Shown: positions 8,510 to 15,788 of the stretch, piece by piece
Numbering within the stretch: the first letter of the stretch is position 1
Layout of the letters: the number at the start of each line of letters is the position of its first letter
Source of the DNA: a virus
DNA length: 25,917 nt
Reading direction: 5' to 3' (one strand)
Virus record (IMG/VR): IMGVR_UViG_3300021962_000573
Location: 1-25,917 of that record
Translations under genes and position numbers: made by a program
Notes under the pieces: model-generated
What the model saw: only the letters and a program-made list of their open reading frames with translations
The model's database searches: none
What the model was told of the DNA's origin: nothing

Positions 8510-8535
8510 AAAAAACCCGGAAATTTCTTTCCGGG
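8510..8535 (-). terminator. Rho-independent terminator after the tail tube gene
   Basis: On the minus strand CCCGGAAA, the tetraloop GAAA and TTTCCGGG form a perfect 8-bp stem, followed at once by TTTTTT. It begins 27 bases after the tube stop codon. The plus strand also has a T-rich flank (CTTCTTTT), so it may work in both directions. It separates the highly expressed sheath-tube unit from the chaperone and tape measure genes. Confidence 0.92.
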
Positions 8536-8562
8536 CTTCTTTTATTAATATAAGGCAGATTA

Positions 8563-9048
8563 TTAGTAGTTCAATACGCAGTAGTCCATCGCTACAGTGA
8601 TTGTTAATTCAACACCATCGCTAGTACCCCAGTCCAAAGAACCTTGAGCCATGTTTACGATAAATGCACCTTTAACGATCCACTCTGATACGATATCACC
8701 TACTGGTCCTAAAAGATTCAAAGTTAAATCTTTCTTGTAGAAATCTGAATAACCAGCTCTACCAGTTACAGACTCGTAAGAAGCACGTGCCCAGTCCATT
8801 ACTGCTTGTGCACCTGAAGGGTTAATTGGATCATATAAAGTCATATCCATGTTCTCCCAGTTTCTCTTACCACGAATCTTTCTGTAAGTGTTAATGTGAT
8901 CTAACTTAACTTCTTCATCTGTGAATGAAGGAGCAGTTACTGCTTTTACCATGAAAGCTGGTATAGCCTCACTATATAGGATAAATCTATTCTGTACCTT
9001 CGGTTCGAAGGCTCTGAACATTATTTCGTTTGAATCTAATACTGCCAT
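8563..9048 (-). CDS. Tail tube protein (gp19-like)
   Basis: This 161-residue protein has the size and sequence style of T4-like tail tube proteins: an N-terminal 'FEPKVQNRFILY' strand, a 'DEEVKLDHINTYRKIRGKRNWENM' segment, then 'YDPINPSGAQAVMDWAR' and a C-terminal beta-rich 'GTSDGVELTITVAMDYCVL'. These match the conserved order in the gp19 family: KVQNRF, then the region carrying the histidine and R(G)KR, then DPINPSGAQAVM. It polymerises into the inner tube that is driven through the envelope when the sheath contracts. It follows the sheath gene by 37 bases, as in other contractile phages, and is followed by a strong terminator, so sheath and tube form a distinct expression unit. A TATTTATATAAAA element lies 17 bases before the start. 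Confidence 0.95.
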   Translation of the reverse strand: MAVLDSNEIMFRAFEPKVQNRFILYSEAIPAFMVKAVTAPSFTDEEVKLDHINTYRKIRGKRNWENMDMTLYDPINPSGAQAVMDWARASYESVTGRAGYSDFYKKDLTLNLLGPVGDIVSEWIVKGAFIVNMAQGSLDWGTSDGVELTITVAMDYCVLNY

Positions 9049-9064
9049 TTTATTATCTGTTTTA

Positions 9065-9072
9065 TATAAATA
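9065..9072 (-). promoter_or_regulatory. TATTTATA element before tail tube gene (candidate late promoter)
   Basis: The coding strand reads gaTATTTATATAAAA, 17 bases before the tube ATG at 9048. The same core recurs before four other structural genes. At this short distance the transcript leader would be only about 10 bases if it works as a -10 element, so an alternative role as a leader or RNA-processing element is possible. Confidence 0.4.
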
Positions 9073-9085
9073 TCTGTTTTAAAAA

Positions 9086-10831
9086 TTATGCTACAAATGT
9101 CGCACCTGTTGGTTCAATTGTGAAATCAAGTACTACAAATTCTGCAGTTTTTGCTGGTTGGATAAATACCTGTCCTACGATTTGGTTTCTATCTACTACA
9201 TCAGCAGAGTTGTTAGAATCATCCATTACTATACGGTATGCATAAAGACCTTGTCTCTGTACTACTGATTCTAAGTATGGGTTAACAATTGCTAAGAATT
9301 TGTTACGAGTAGCGATTGTATTTTGTTCGAATACAATGTTGTTAGCTTGACTACCGATGAAGCGTTTCAATTCGATTAATAAACGGCGTACGTTTACTCT
9401 ATCTAAAGCTGAAGCTTTTTTCTGTAAAGTCTTTTGACCATATACTGCAATACCTTGTCCAGGGAATGTAGCAATTGGGTTAACATTAGCGCGGTATAAA
9501 GTATCGCGTTGCTCACGGCTTACTTTACGTTCTGCTTGGATTACGTTAGGAATACCTCCTTTAACTAAACCTGCTGGTGCAAACCATGGTGCTGCTGCGC
9601 TATCTGTGAAGGCGTAAACACCTGGGATAACTGTAGAAGCTGGAACCCATTCGTTCTTACCAGTTGCAGATTGTGTTTGTAACCAAGGCCAGTAAGCAGC
9701 TGCATAAGAACTGTTAACTGTACCTGCTGTTGCTGTTACGTTACTAACTGTTGATGCAAATGTTTGTGGATCGATTACTGCAATAGCATCTCCTCTAGTC
9801 TCTGCCAATGAGATAATTGAATCTAATTGAACTTTATGAGTACCGATTGAGTAGATAAGACCTGGAGCAGATATAATATTGAATTGATATTCGTCTTTAT
9901 TACCTAAGATTGAAATAGCATCTGCATAGTTAGCTGCTACTAAACCTTGAGTATCTACACTGTTAATATTCTTAAAGAATTTGCTTGCACGAGGGCCGTA
10001 TAGGTTACCTGTAGCTCCGTAGAATGAACCTGACTTAGCTGTTGGTAATGAACCTGAATAAGAAACTCCTGCTGCTGTTTTATTAACTGTAATACCGTCT
10101 GTGCTTAAGTAGTTAGGTGTTTGTCTAGCTACAGAAGCTACTCTAATATAGTTTGATCTGTTTACGTACTCACCATTTGTTGTTACAAATACTTCAGAAC
10201 CTTCTGTTGTTTTGCTAACAGCTTGGTTACCGATTACTTTCTCAATATAGTTTTCTGAATTTGGATCTAAAGATAAGTCGTTAAATGTTTCTAAGATGAT
10301 CTTATTTTTTCTACTATCATCACCTCTACGAACTAACAATGAGAATGTACCGCTTTGGTTGTTAATATTACCAATCTCCCATCTAACGTTATCCGCAGAA
10401 CCAGTAGCTAATGAACCGTCTGGATTTTCTTGGATAGTAGATGCTGATTTAGCATTATTATAGATTGCACCTTTACCGATTGTCTCTAATGTAAATGGTG
10501 CAGCTCCTGTTAAAGCTGTAATAGTTGTGTTGGATGCTGCTGTGAATGATCCAGATACAACTCTTGTTACTAATGCCGTGTTACCGCCTTGCTCAAAATA
10601 GCTCTTTACTGCAATTGAAGTTAAAAATTCAAAAGAGTTAGAACCAGATTGAAAAGTGGTTCCGAACAATCTTTGATATTGACCGTAAGATGTTACTACA
10701 GTAGGTTGCTCTACTGGACCTTTTACTGCAGGTCCTATGAAAGCTGCGCCTACAGCAGCGGCTGCTGGTTGAATAAACGAAATGTCATTTTCTCTCGTTA
10801 ATACACCTGGTGAAATTAATGTTTCTGCCAT
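9086..10831 (-). CDS. Contractile tail sheath protein (gp18-like)
   Basis: This 581-residue protein opens with LISPGVLTRENDISFIQPAA, followed by AAFIGPAVKGPVEQPTVVTS and YGQYQRLFGTTF, the standard N-terminus of phage tail sheath proteins ('SPGVxxxExD', 'GPVxxPxxVTS', 'FxxxFG'). The C-terminal ~130 residues contain GQGIAVYGQKTLQ, the 'VNVRRLLIELKRFIGSQANN' helix and VFIQPAKTAEFVVLDFTIEPTGATF, the conserved sheath-fold C-terminus. Sheath subunits stack around the tube and contract on host binding. The middle (about 120-290) is more variable and probably exposed on the tail surface. It is the first gene of the structural unit after a 131-base non-coding gap containing two TATTTATTTAAG copies. 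The ATG at 10831 is chosen because MAETLISPGV fits the usual family start. Confidence 0.96.
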   Translation of the reverse strand: MAETLISPGVLTRENDISFIQPAAAAVGAAFIGPAVKGPVEQPTVVTSYGQYQRLFGTTFQSGSNSFEFLTSIAVKSYFEQGGNTALVTRVVSGSFTAASNTTITALTGAAPFTLETIGKGAIYNNAKSASTIQENPDGSLATGSADNVRWEIGNINNQSGTFSLLVRRGDDSRKNKIILETFNDLSLDPNSENYIEKVIGNQAVSKTTEGSEVFVTTNGEYVNRSNYIRVASVARQTPNYLSTDGITVNKTAAGVSYSGSLPTAKSGSFYGATGNLYGPRASKFFKNINSVDTQGLVAANYADAISILGNKDEYQFNIISAPGLIYSIGTHKVQLDSIISLAETRGDAIAVIDPQTFASTVSNVTATAGTVNSSYAAAYWPWLQTQSATGKNEWVPASTVIPGVYAFTDSAAAPWFAPAGLVKGGIPNVIQAERKVSREQRDTLYRANVNPIATFPGQGIAVYGQKTLQKKASALDRVNVRRLLIELKRFIGSQANNIVFEQNTIATRNKFLAIVNPYLESVVQRQGLYAYRIVMDDSNNSADVVDRNQIVGQVFIQPAKTAEFVVLDFTIEPTGATFVA

Positions 10832-10962
10832 GTCTCTTATTATTTGTTAGTTGGGTTCTTAAATAAATATCCTGTTAAAATCAAAACCCTTTTATTTGTA
10901 ATATAGTTACCGTACTTAAATAAATAGGTAGGAACATTTGAAACATATTTTGGAAATATTGA
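10832..10962 (-). promoter_or_regulatory. Sheath upstream region with two TATTTATTTAAG copies (candidate late promoter)
   Basis: This is the longest non-coding gap in the window. The coding strand holds two exact 12-base copies of TATTTATTTAAG (10858-10869 and 10915-10926), with start points 57 bases apart. The nearer TATTTAT core is 31 bases from the sheath ATG. Highly expressed sheath is a logical place for the strongest late promoter. No canonical Bacteroidota TAnnTTTG element was clear. A 6-bp AT-only hairpin just after the previous gene is too weak to call a terminator. Confidence 0.5.
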
Positions 10963-11223
10963 CTATTCTGGTAAAATCTCTCCTGTCTCTAAATTAACAT
11001 TTAATCTCCCAGCTCCGTAATTTTCTCCCATCTGTGTTACAACCCTAGCTTCTAATTCTTTAAGAGAATTATAATAAGCTTCTGCTGCTTGTTTTCTATT
11101 TTTAATTTCAAACTCTGCTAAACTAATAGCAGCTAGCTCTTCATTTAAACGTACTTTCTGCTCCTGTACTAGTTTTAGATCTAATAATTCTTGTTCTGTT
11201 AAAAAAACTTTTTCTTCGCTCAT
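10963..11223 (-). CDS. Small coiled-coil protein, function unknown
   Basis: This 86-residue protein is strongly helical and charged: EEKVFLTEQELLDLKLVQEQ at the start, a heptad-like middle, then a short 'GRLNVNLETGEILPE' tail. The layout 'FLTxxELxxLxxLQ ... GxxNVNLxTGEIxPE' is common in small, conserved, uncharacterised proteins of T4-like phages. I know no function for it. It is the last gene of the accessory cassette, four bases after the preceding gene and directly upstream of the sheath promoter region. It may belong with the structural genes and not with the glycan genes. There is no membrane segment and no metal-binding motif. Confidence 0.7.
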   Translation of the reverse strand: MSEEKVFLTEQELLDLKLVQEQKVRLNEELAAISLAEFEIKNRKQAAEAYYNSLKELEARVVTQMGENYGAGRLNVNLETGEILPE

Positions 11224-11227
11224 ATAA

Positions 11228-11881
11228 TTAATTGTTTATAACTTTGCAATTTGGTAATTGGAGTGTTAGGTCTTGTATAATATCTAAACCTCTTTCTCTA
11301 ATATAATTAGTCCAGAGGATGCTCCCTTCGTAGTAGAGTCCGTATTTTTTTATTAAAAAATTATCTATCATTTGTAGATCTGTAATATAATCCCCGTATG
11401 ATCTTTTAAATAACGTCTCTATTGCTTTTGGGAATGTGCTAAACATTCTTTCGTCTAGTGTTTTATACAATACCCTACCGTAAATAAAATCTTCTTTTGT
11501 TTTTCCTTTAAGAAGCGGATAGGTGTGTAAAGTAGCTTCTTGAAAATATTTTGTAATATTCTTATCATATATAATAGTATCGGTATCTAGATCAGGTTTA
11601 AACTTTATTATAGTGCTATACTTGTTTAAATCAGGTATTAAACTTACTGCTTGATACGTAGAGTGAAGTATCGCAAACTTCTTATTGTCTATCGGCGGTT
11701 CTGTTACATACTCTAAATCGACTATATCACCGTACCTGTTAAGTTTATTTAACCATCTACTATTTTCTTCTGTATCCCAGGTGTGCACAAAACATTGTAC
11801 CGGTTCATGTAAGGATTCTATAAACTTCGGAAAGTTATCTGAAAGTCCTTTTAATTTACCCGATACAATTACTGCGATCAT
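11228..11881 (-). CDS. Glycosyltransferase-like protein, 'FVHTW' family (copy 1)
   Basis: This 217-residue protein begins IAVIVSGKLKG, followed by VQCFVHTWDTEEN near residues 28-40 and YSTIIKFKPDLDTD near 88-101. It shares this plan with the proteins at 15781-16599 (IAVCIAGEIRTG ... DVFVHTWNV ... YDIVVKYRFDL) and 16600-17244. I know similar proteins as predicted glycosyltransferases of phages and surface polysaccharide loci, in which the [KR]xDL segment may form part of the donor site. No biochemical role is established to my knowledge. Its ATG overlaps the stop of the RuBisCO-like gene (ATGA), so the two are translationally coupled. That link is the most useful clue: it may transfer or process whatever the upstream enzymes make. 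Confidence 0.65.
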   Translation of the reverse strand: MIAVIVSGKLKGLSDNFPKFIESLHEPVQCFVHTWDTEENSRWLNKLNRYGDIVDLEYVTEPPIDNKKFAILHSTYQAVSLIPDLNKYSTIIKFKPDLDTDTIIYDKNITKYFQEATLHTYPLLKGKTKEDFIYGRVLYKTLDERMFSTFPKAIETLFKRSYGDYITDLQMIDNFLIKKYGLYYEGSILWTNYIRERGLDIIQDLTLQLPNCKVINN

Positions 11882-12996
11882 TTATCTATAGCTTTTCTTA
11901 AATCTTGTACAGCTGGTTTGATACCGTCTTTATGTGAGTGTACTGCTCCTCCTACATTAGCTAAGTAGTCATATCCAAACTTTTCAGTTACTTTTGGAAT
12001 TAATTGAGCATTCATACCACAACTTAAAGCCGGTAGTACATTTCTCTCTCTTAATATATCCATAACCTCTTGTAGATATGTAGGTTCGTCGCTTAAGTAA
12101 CCGCCCCACATTCCGGCATGTATAGTATCAATGCCGCTAATTGCAGCTAACTTACATAAAACTCTCCAGTCAATTCGATAAGGGTTATTGATATGGGTAA
12201 TCACCTTATCTCCACTTTTCTGATAATGCATTACAAGAGGTAAGTCTAGTTGTCTAACTGAAGCGTAAGCTCCTAACCCACTCCAAAGGTTGATATGAAT
12301 ACCGTTTGATCCATACTCGTGTACTTTTTTAGCTCTGTCTACTAACTTGTGTGGATCTGAATTACATGTTGCTAGGTATATTACGTTGTCAGGTAATATC
12401 TCTTTAATAAGAGGTAATCTATCTTCATAACTACAGAAAATTGGGTTAGACATAATTTCATCTTCTTTAATAAAATCTGCTCCTCCTTCAATCATATCTT
12501 TTACAATAGAGACAATCTCTGTAGGTTTTAAACCAATTTTAGGTTTAAGTATACATCCTAGTAGCGGCTTTTCGTACTGACCTGTCTTTTCTCTAATACC
12601 TGTTATTCCAAATTTAGGTTTTAAGATTGGGTATAGGTTCTGTAATTCAATATCAGTAATGTGACATTTCTCTATAATATCAATATCAGTCTGCCCTCCC
12701 ATTATGTTACATACTAAATGTGAGATACCATCCTCTTCCCAGTTTATATTTGCTGCAGGGAATGCAATAGCTACTGTTCCTTTATTTTTAGAATCTAAAC
12801 GTTCTTTTATGTCTACTATCTTAGCACAATGGTTTGCAATTAATTCAGGAGTTTCAAATACATTACGTACAGAAGGGTTTCCTATGCTTTGACCAACTGC
12901 TAAAGCATATGCTGCTTCGTATAAGGTAGTTCTTGATTCAAGATAGTACTCTACTAAAAAATGGTCTGCTGGTATTTTATCTATTACTATATTCAT
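11878..12996 (-). CDS. RuBisCO-like protein (form IV type), phage-encoded
   Basis: This 372-residue protein is clearly in the RuBisCO large-chain superfamily. Visible landmarks: PLLGCILKPKIGL (145-156) with the two family lysines K151 and K153; the carbamate/metal motif GGADFIKEDE (171-180), giving K177, D179 and E180; HYQK (257-260) at the HxHR position; TIHAGM (291-296); SCGMNAQLIP (325-334); and the glycine pair G349-G350 of the phosphate loop. True carboxylase residues are missing: the loop-6 lysine of the GTVVGKLEG-type loop is Tyr300, the Asn of the 'GN' motif aligns with Gly (MGGQ, ~99-102), the usual ESSTGT region is changed (GQSIGN, ~35-40), and spinach His327 aligns with Asp. It also lacks the long C-terminal part (420-475 residues is usual). 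It therefore should not fix CO2. Known RLPs are enolases, isomerases or decarboxylases of sugar phosphates. ATGA overlaps link it to the cupin upstream and the glycosyltransferase-like gene downstream. Confidence 0.92.
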   Translation of the reverse strand: MNIVIDKIPADHFLVEYYLESRTTLYEAAYALAVGQSIGNPSVRNVFETPELIANHCAKIVDIKERLDSKNKGTVAIAFPAANINWEEDGISHLVCNIMGGQTDIDIIEKCHITDIELQNLYPILKPKFGITGIREKTGQYEKPLLGCILKPKIGLKPTEIVSIVKDMIEGGADFIKEDEIMSNPIFCSYEDRLPLIKEILPDNVIYLATCNSDPHKLVDRAKKVHEYGSNGIHINLWSGLGAYASVRQLDLPLVMHYQKSGDKVITHINNPYRIDWRVLCKLAAISGIDTIHAGMWGGYLSDEPTYLQEVMDILRERNVLPALSCGMNAQLIPKVTEKFGYDYLANVGGAVHSHKDGIKPAVQDLRKAIDK

Positions 12997-13319
12997 ATTA
13001 ATTCAAATTCGTATTTATCTTTTGGGTCACTTTCTGTCTTTACTACTAACAACCTTACGTCCGTTAAGTAAGATGCCTGGCTAACTACATAAGGTTTTAT
13101 AATAAAGATATCTCCCTCTACAAACTCTTGTTCGTTAATCTTAATAACACCGTCCAGTACTACATTGTACTCGGTTGTTTTTTTATGAAAGTGATCGTTA
13201 TGAACTTCTCCTTTCTTGTAATGTTGAATTGCTACTTCAAAATCTGCTTTGAGTAGACTTGGTTCAAAGTTTCCAATAAACCATCCTTTCTTAAAATCTT
13301 CTATTCTACCTGCTTTCAT
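12993..13319 (-). CDS. Single-domain cupin
   Basis: This 108-residue protein matches cupin motif 1, G(X)5HXH(X)4E(X)6G: G37, H43, H45, E50 and G57 within GEVHNDHFHKKTTEYNVVLDG. Motif 2 is only partial: G69 and P76 are present in EGDIFIIKPYVVSQ but the usual His is absent, so metal binding may rest on three ligands or on H40. Small cupins serve as sugar epimerases, isomerases, lyases or sensors. In Rhodospirillum rubrum a cupin follows the RLP in the methylthioadenosine-isoprenoid shunt, so a cupin-RLP pair has precedent. Its stop overlaps the RLP start (ATGA). It begins right at the stop of the nucleotidyltransferase gene, so the three are a coupled unit. The substrate cannot be read from the sequence. 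Confidence 0.85.
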   Translation of the reverse strand: MKAGRIEDFKKGWFIGNFEPSLLKADFEVAIQHYKKGEVHNDHFHKKTTEYNVVLDGVIKINEQEFVEGDIFIIKPYVVSQASYLTDVRLLVVKTESDPKDKYEFELI

Positions 13320-14047
13320 TATAGTTCTAAGTTTTTAAAATATTCAAAATCTTCTGGTGTTCCTACTGGGTAGAATTGTCCTGGAGGTATATGATACATC
13401 TTGACTTTCTTTCCTTTCTTAATAGTGTAGTTATAAACCGGTGCTATATAATATTCATTGTTATCTTTAACACCTTCTTCCATCATCTGGTCTACATCTT
13501 CTAAAAAATCTTTAGTAGATGCCCAATGGTATATTCCGACTGTAGCAGTATTACTTATTACGATCTTTTCTCGTACTTCTACAATTTCATCTCCTTCTAA
13601 CCTCACATAACTACATTTAGGGGAAGAGTCGGTATGTGTAACAATATACGAACTTTCCGGATCAGAAGCAAGTAATTCTTCAAACTTTTTTCCATTCCAG
13701 TGCATATACTGATCAGCATTAACTGTTATTAATGGACGGGAAAGATCTTGGATGTACGGACGGATAAGTGATACTGTTTCCGCTGCTCCTTGCGTCTTTC
13801 GGTTAACTATTAGAAGATTAGCATCATACTTTTTAGTTAGTCTATCAATCTGGTCTTTATACGCTTGATCATGATCTCCTCTTATTATAAAAATAAGTTC
13901 TCCATTAACTCCTAACGTATCTACCGCGTGTTCTAACATCGTCTTACCTTTGTATTCTAATAAATACTTAGGTGTGGTGTAACCTGCAGTTACAAACCTA
14001 GAACCTTCTCCTAGCATAGGAAAAACTATATAAGGGGCGTTTTCCAT
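13319..14047 (-). CDS. Nucleotidyltransferase (sugar-1-phosphate type)
   Basis: This 242-residue protein has the Rossmann-like nucleotidyltransferase signature at its N-terminus: FPMLGEGSRFVTAGYTTPKY (9-28), i.e. GxGSRF followed by the catalytic PK pair (26-27). ITVNADQYM (around 107-115) carries the metal-binding Asp. The family activates a phosphorylated sugar or alcohol with an NTP. Length fits single-domain enzymes such as sugar cytidylyl- or thymidylyltransferases and IspD, but the 'GSRFxxxGYxxPKxLLxxxGKxMLEHAV' pattern is closer to capsule-type sugar nucleotidyltransferases. It overlaps the SGNH-type gene upstream by 22 bases and abuts the cupin gene downstream. It probably supplies the activated donor for the cassette's glycosyltransferases. 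Nucleotide and sugar specificity are unknown. Confidence 0.85.
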   Translation of the reverse strand: MENAPYIVFPMLGEGSRFVTAGYTTPKYLLEYKGKTMLEHAVDTLGVNGELIFIIRGDHDQAYKDQIDRLTKKYDANLLIVNRKTQGAAETVSLIRPYIQDLSRPLITVNADQYMHWNGKKFEELLASDPESSYIVTHTDSSPKCSYVRLEGDEIVEVREKIVISNTATVGIYHWASTKDFLEDVDQMMEEGVKDNNEYYIAPVYNYTIKKGKKVKMYHIPPGQFYPVGTPEDFEYFKNLEL

Positions 14048-14844
14048 TCTTCAATTATATTATGTTTATCTAAATGTTCTTGTATAATTTGTGAAACTAC
14101 TTGATGACCTTCTTCATTAACATGGCTTGTTCCTTGTACGTCCGGGTATTTTTCTGCGAACTTGTACCAGTCGTGTATAATAAAGTGCTTCTTGTCTATA
14201 AGTGTTGTCAGTTTATTATGAGGTTCGTGAAGGAAATACCCTATCGGGTCTAGAAATACGTGAGGGATATTAGCTTGCTTTAAAAGCGTATGCATATACA
14301 ATGCCAACCCTGTATCTTGTTCTCGTTTTATGTGGTGGTTGTGTAGATACGTAATATAGTACTCTAAAGCTTTTCTATGCTCTCTACTTAAAACATGCAT
14401 ACCGTCTTTATTATACATCTTTCCGTTTAGTAATCCGTCGATATCTACTAATGTATTGCTAAATATTTTAGGATTGTTTGAAAAATCGAAAGCTGGTATA
14501 ATATCAGGGTTACATGCTAAAGCATCTCTATATGGTACGTAAGAGAGGTAATCTACATTTTTTAGATCAACGTCCAGGTAGTGTACTTCTTCGGTTGCAA
14601 AAGAAAACCTATCAGGCCAAGTAAGGCTTATTATTGCAAGTTCGTCTCTACCTTTACTGAGTTTAATTAATTTTCGAACCTGAAGGTATATTGTAAACAT
14701 ATCACATCCGGCTCTTCCTAATAGTTTTAGAGTAGACTCATGGTTACTTGCTAAAATTCCAGAGTAAGTTTTATGAGGTAGAGATCTAATATCTAAACCT
14801 ACTCCTACGCTAAAGCTATCTCCGAGTGAATAAAGTGTTCTCAT
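14026..14844 (-). CDS. SGNH/GDSL-type hydrolase-like protein (shorter copy)
   Basis: This 272-residue protein opens with LYSLGDSFSVGVG, so the GDS block I with nucleophile Ser10 is intact. Later landmarks are 'LAIISLTWPDRFSF' (a block III-like strand; the usual GxND Asn is unclear) and a C-terminal GTSHVNEEGHQVVSQI that resembles block V with its His. The family comprises esterases and acyltransferases acting on lipids, sugars or polysaccharides. In this setting, sugar O-acetyl ester chemistry is a reasonable guess. No signal peptide or membrane segment is seen, so it acts in the cytoplasm or in the virion. It shares the overall plan of the next upstream gene (GDSxSxG..., SLTWPDR/GLTSPDR, H..E.GH), so the two look like old paralogues. 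ATGA overlap joins them. Confidence 0.75.
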   Translation of the reverse strand: MRTLYSLGDSFSVGVGLDIRSLPHKTYSGILASNHESTLKLLGRAGCDMFTIYLQVRKLIKLSKGRDELAIISLTWPDRFSFATEEVHYLDVDLKNVDYLSYVPYRDALACNPDIIPAFDFSNNPKIFSNTLVDIDGLLNGKMYNKDGMHVLSREHRKALEYYITYLHNHHIKREQDTGLALYMHTLLKQANIPHVFLDPIGYFLHEPHNKLTTLIDKKHFIIHDWYKFAEKYPDVQGTSHVNEEGHQVVSQIIQEHLDKHNIIEEWKTPLI

Positions 14845-15788
14845 ATTAATGTTCTAAAAACTGGTTTTTTTGTTTCTATATCTTGTTCTACAGGCCCTGT
14901 GTTTTTCAATGTAACCGGCAGTGTCTTTACTGGATCTGAAAAGTCGTAGGTATGTAGTTTTGGAATACTTTTTAAAAGTTTATTTTTTACTATATATTCT
15001 TTCATATGATCTGCCCACCATTTATGTCCTATCTCAGAAGGATGTTGTACCTTAAAACCTTCTTCTCCTGTTAGCATAGATTTAAGTTTTACATGTGCAT
15101 GAAAACTATGAGCAGGTACATTCTTATTCATAAAGGTTACCGGGTGAATTAACTCCCAGTACGATTGGTTCATAATAGACTTGTACGTAAATGCATGTGG
15201 TTTATCCTCCCATTCAGTTATATGAACATGCCCAAATGTTTGATAAAAGGATTGAAATATTAAATGCTTAATATTATTAGCAGTTAAAAAAGTCTGCAGG
15301 TAGTGTATTTGATTTATATAGCGGTATACAAACTCTTCTGGGTTTGCAAAATATAAAGAGTATGTCTTAGCAAAGTTATTACGAAGCTTATCTCCGTAAT
15401 CTATATCCATATACGGCCAAAGTGTCATCCAACCTTGGTCTCCTAATATTTGTTCATTCTTAAAATAAAGATCTACTCTATCTGGAGAGGTTAATCCTAT
15501 TGTTAAAAATAAGTCATCAGTTGGCTTACCAGGTTTTAAATACTCTTGGAGTATATAGTTTACTAAATGTCTTACTATCATATCGTTAGATGCTCCTGGG
15601 AATGATCTATTAATATGTTTAGTAAAGCCTAACTGTTCTGATAAGTAGGTAGGCCAGACGTTTTTTAGACGATACTCATCATTAGAAGTATCCCAATCTT
15701 CTTTTGATTTTTTCAGACCTGGTTTGCGAAGTTCACTTCCCCATGTCCAGCTATCTCCAAAAGTTATAAGTGTTAGATCTTTAGACAT
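14841..15788 (-). CDS. SGNH/GDSL-type hydrolase-like protein (longer copy)
   Basis: This 315-residue protein starts with LTLITFGDSWTWGSEL, with the GDS nucleophile Ser13. The sequence SFPGASNDMIVRHL (62-75) fits block II/III with Gly65 and Asn68. 'LTIGLTSPDRVDLYF' corresponds to the SLTWPDR region of the neighbouring paralogue, and KVQHPSEIGHKWWADHM near the C-terminal third carries the block V His. The Asp expected three residues before the His is not present (Lys there), so the triad may be incomplete or use another acid. It overlaps the upstream glycosyltransferase-like gene by 8 bases and the downstream paralogue by ATGA. Together with the nucleotidyltransferase and glycosyltransferase genes this suggests modification of a sugar, but an acyl group or target cannot be named. 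Confidence 0.78.
   Translation of the reverse strand: MSKDLTLITFGDSWTWGSELRKPGLKKSKEDWDTSNDEYRLKNVWPTYLSEQLGFTKHINRSFPGASNDMIVRHLVNYILQEYLKPGKPTDDLFLTIGLTSPDRVDLYFKNEQILGDQGWMTLWPYMDIDYGDKLRNNFAKTYSLYFANPEEFVYRYINQIHYLQTFLTANNIKHLIFQSFYQTFGHVHITEWEDKPHAFTYKSIMNQSYWELIHPVTFMNKNVPAHSFHAHVKLKSMLTGEEGFKVQHPSEIGHKWWADHMKEYIVKNKLLKSIPKLHTYDFSDPVKTLPVTLKNTGPVEQDIETKKPVFRTLI

Noticed and set aside
10945-10962. Terminator after the 86-residue gene (ATATTT-CCA-AAATAT)
   Set aside because: The stem is only A/T and no U-run follows, so it is unlikely to terminate transcription.
11878-12996. True CO2-fixing RuBisCO
   Set aside because: The loop-6 lysine, the catalytic Asn and His327 equivalents are replaced, and the C-terminal region is short.
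13319-14047. IspD (MEP cytidylyltransferase), which would complete an isoprenoid story with the RLP and cupin
   Set aside because: Length is similar, but the GSRFxxxGYxxPK signature and its neighbours fit sugar nucleotidyltransferases better. Not fully excluded.
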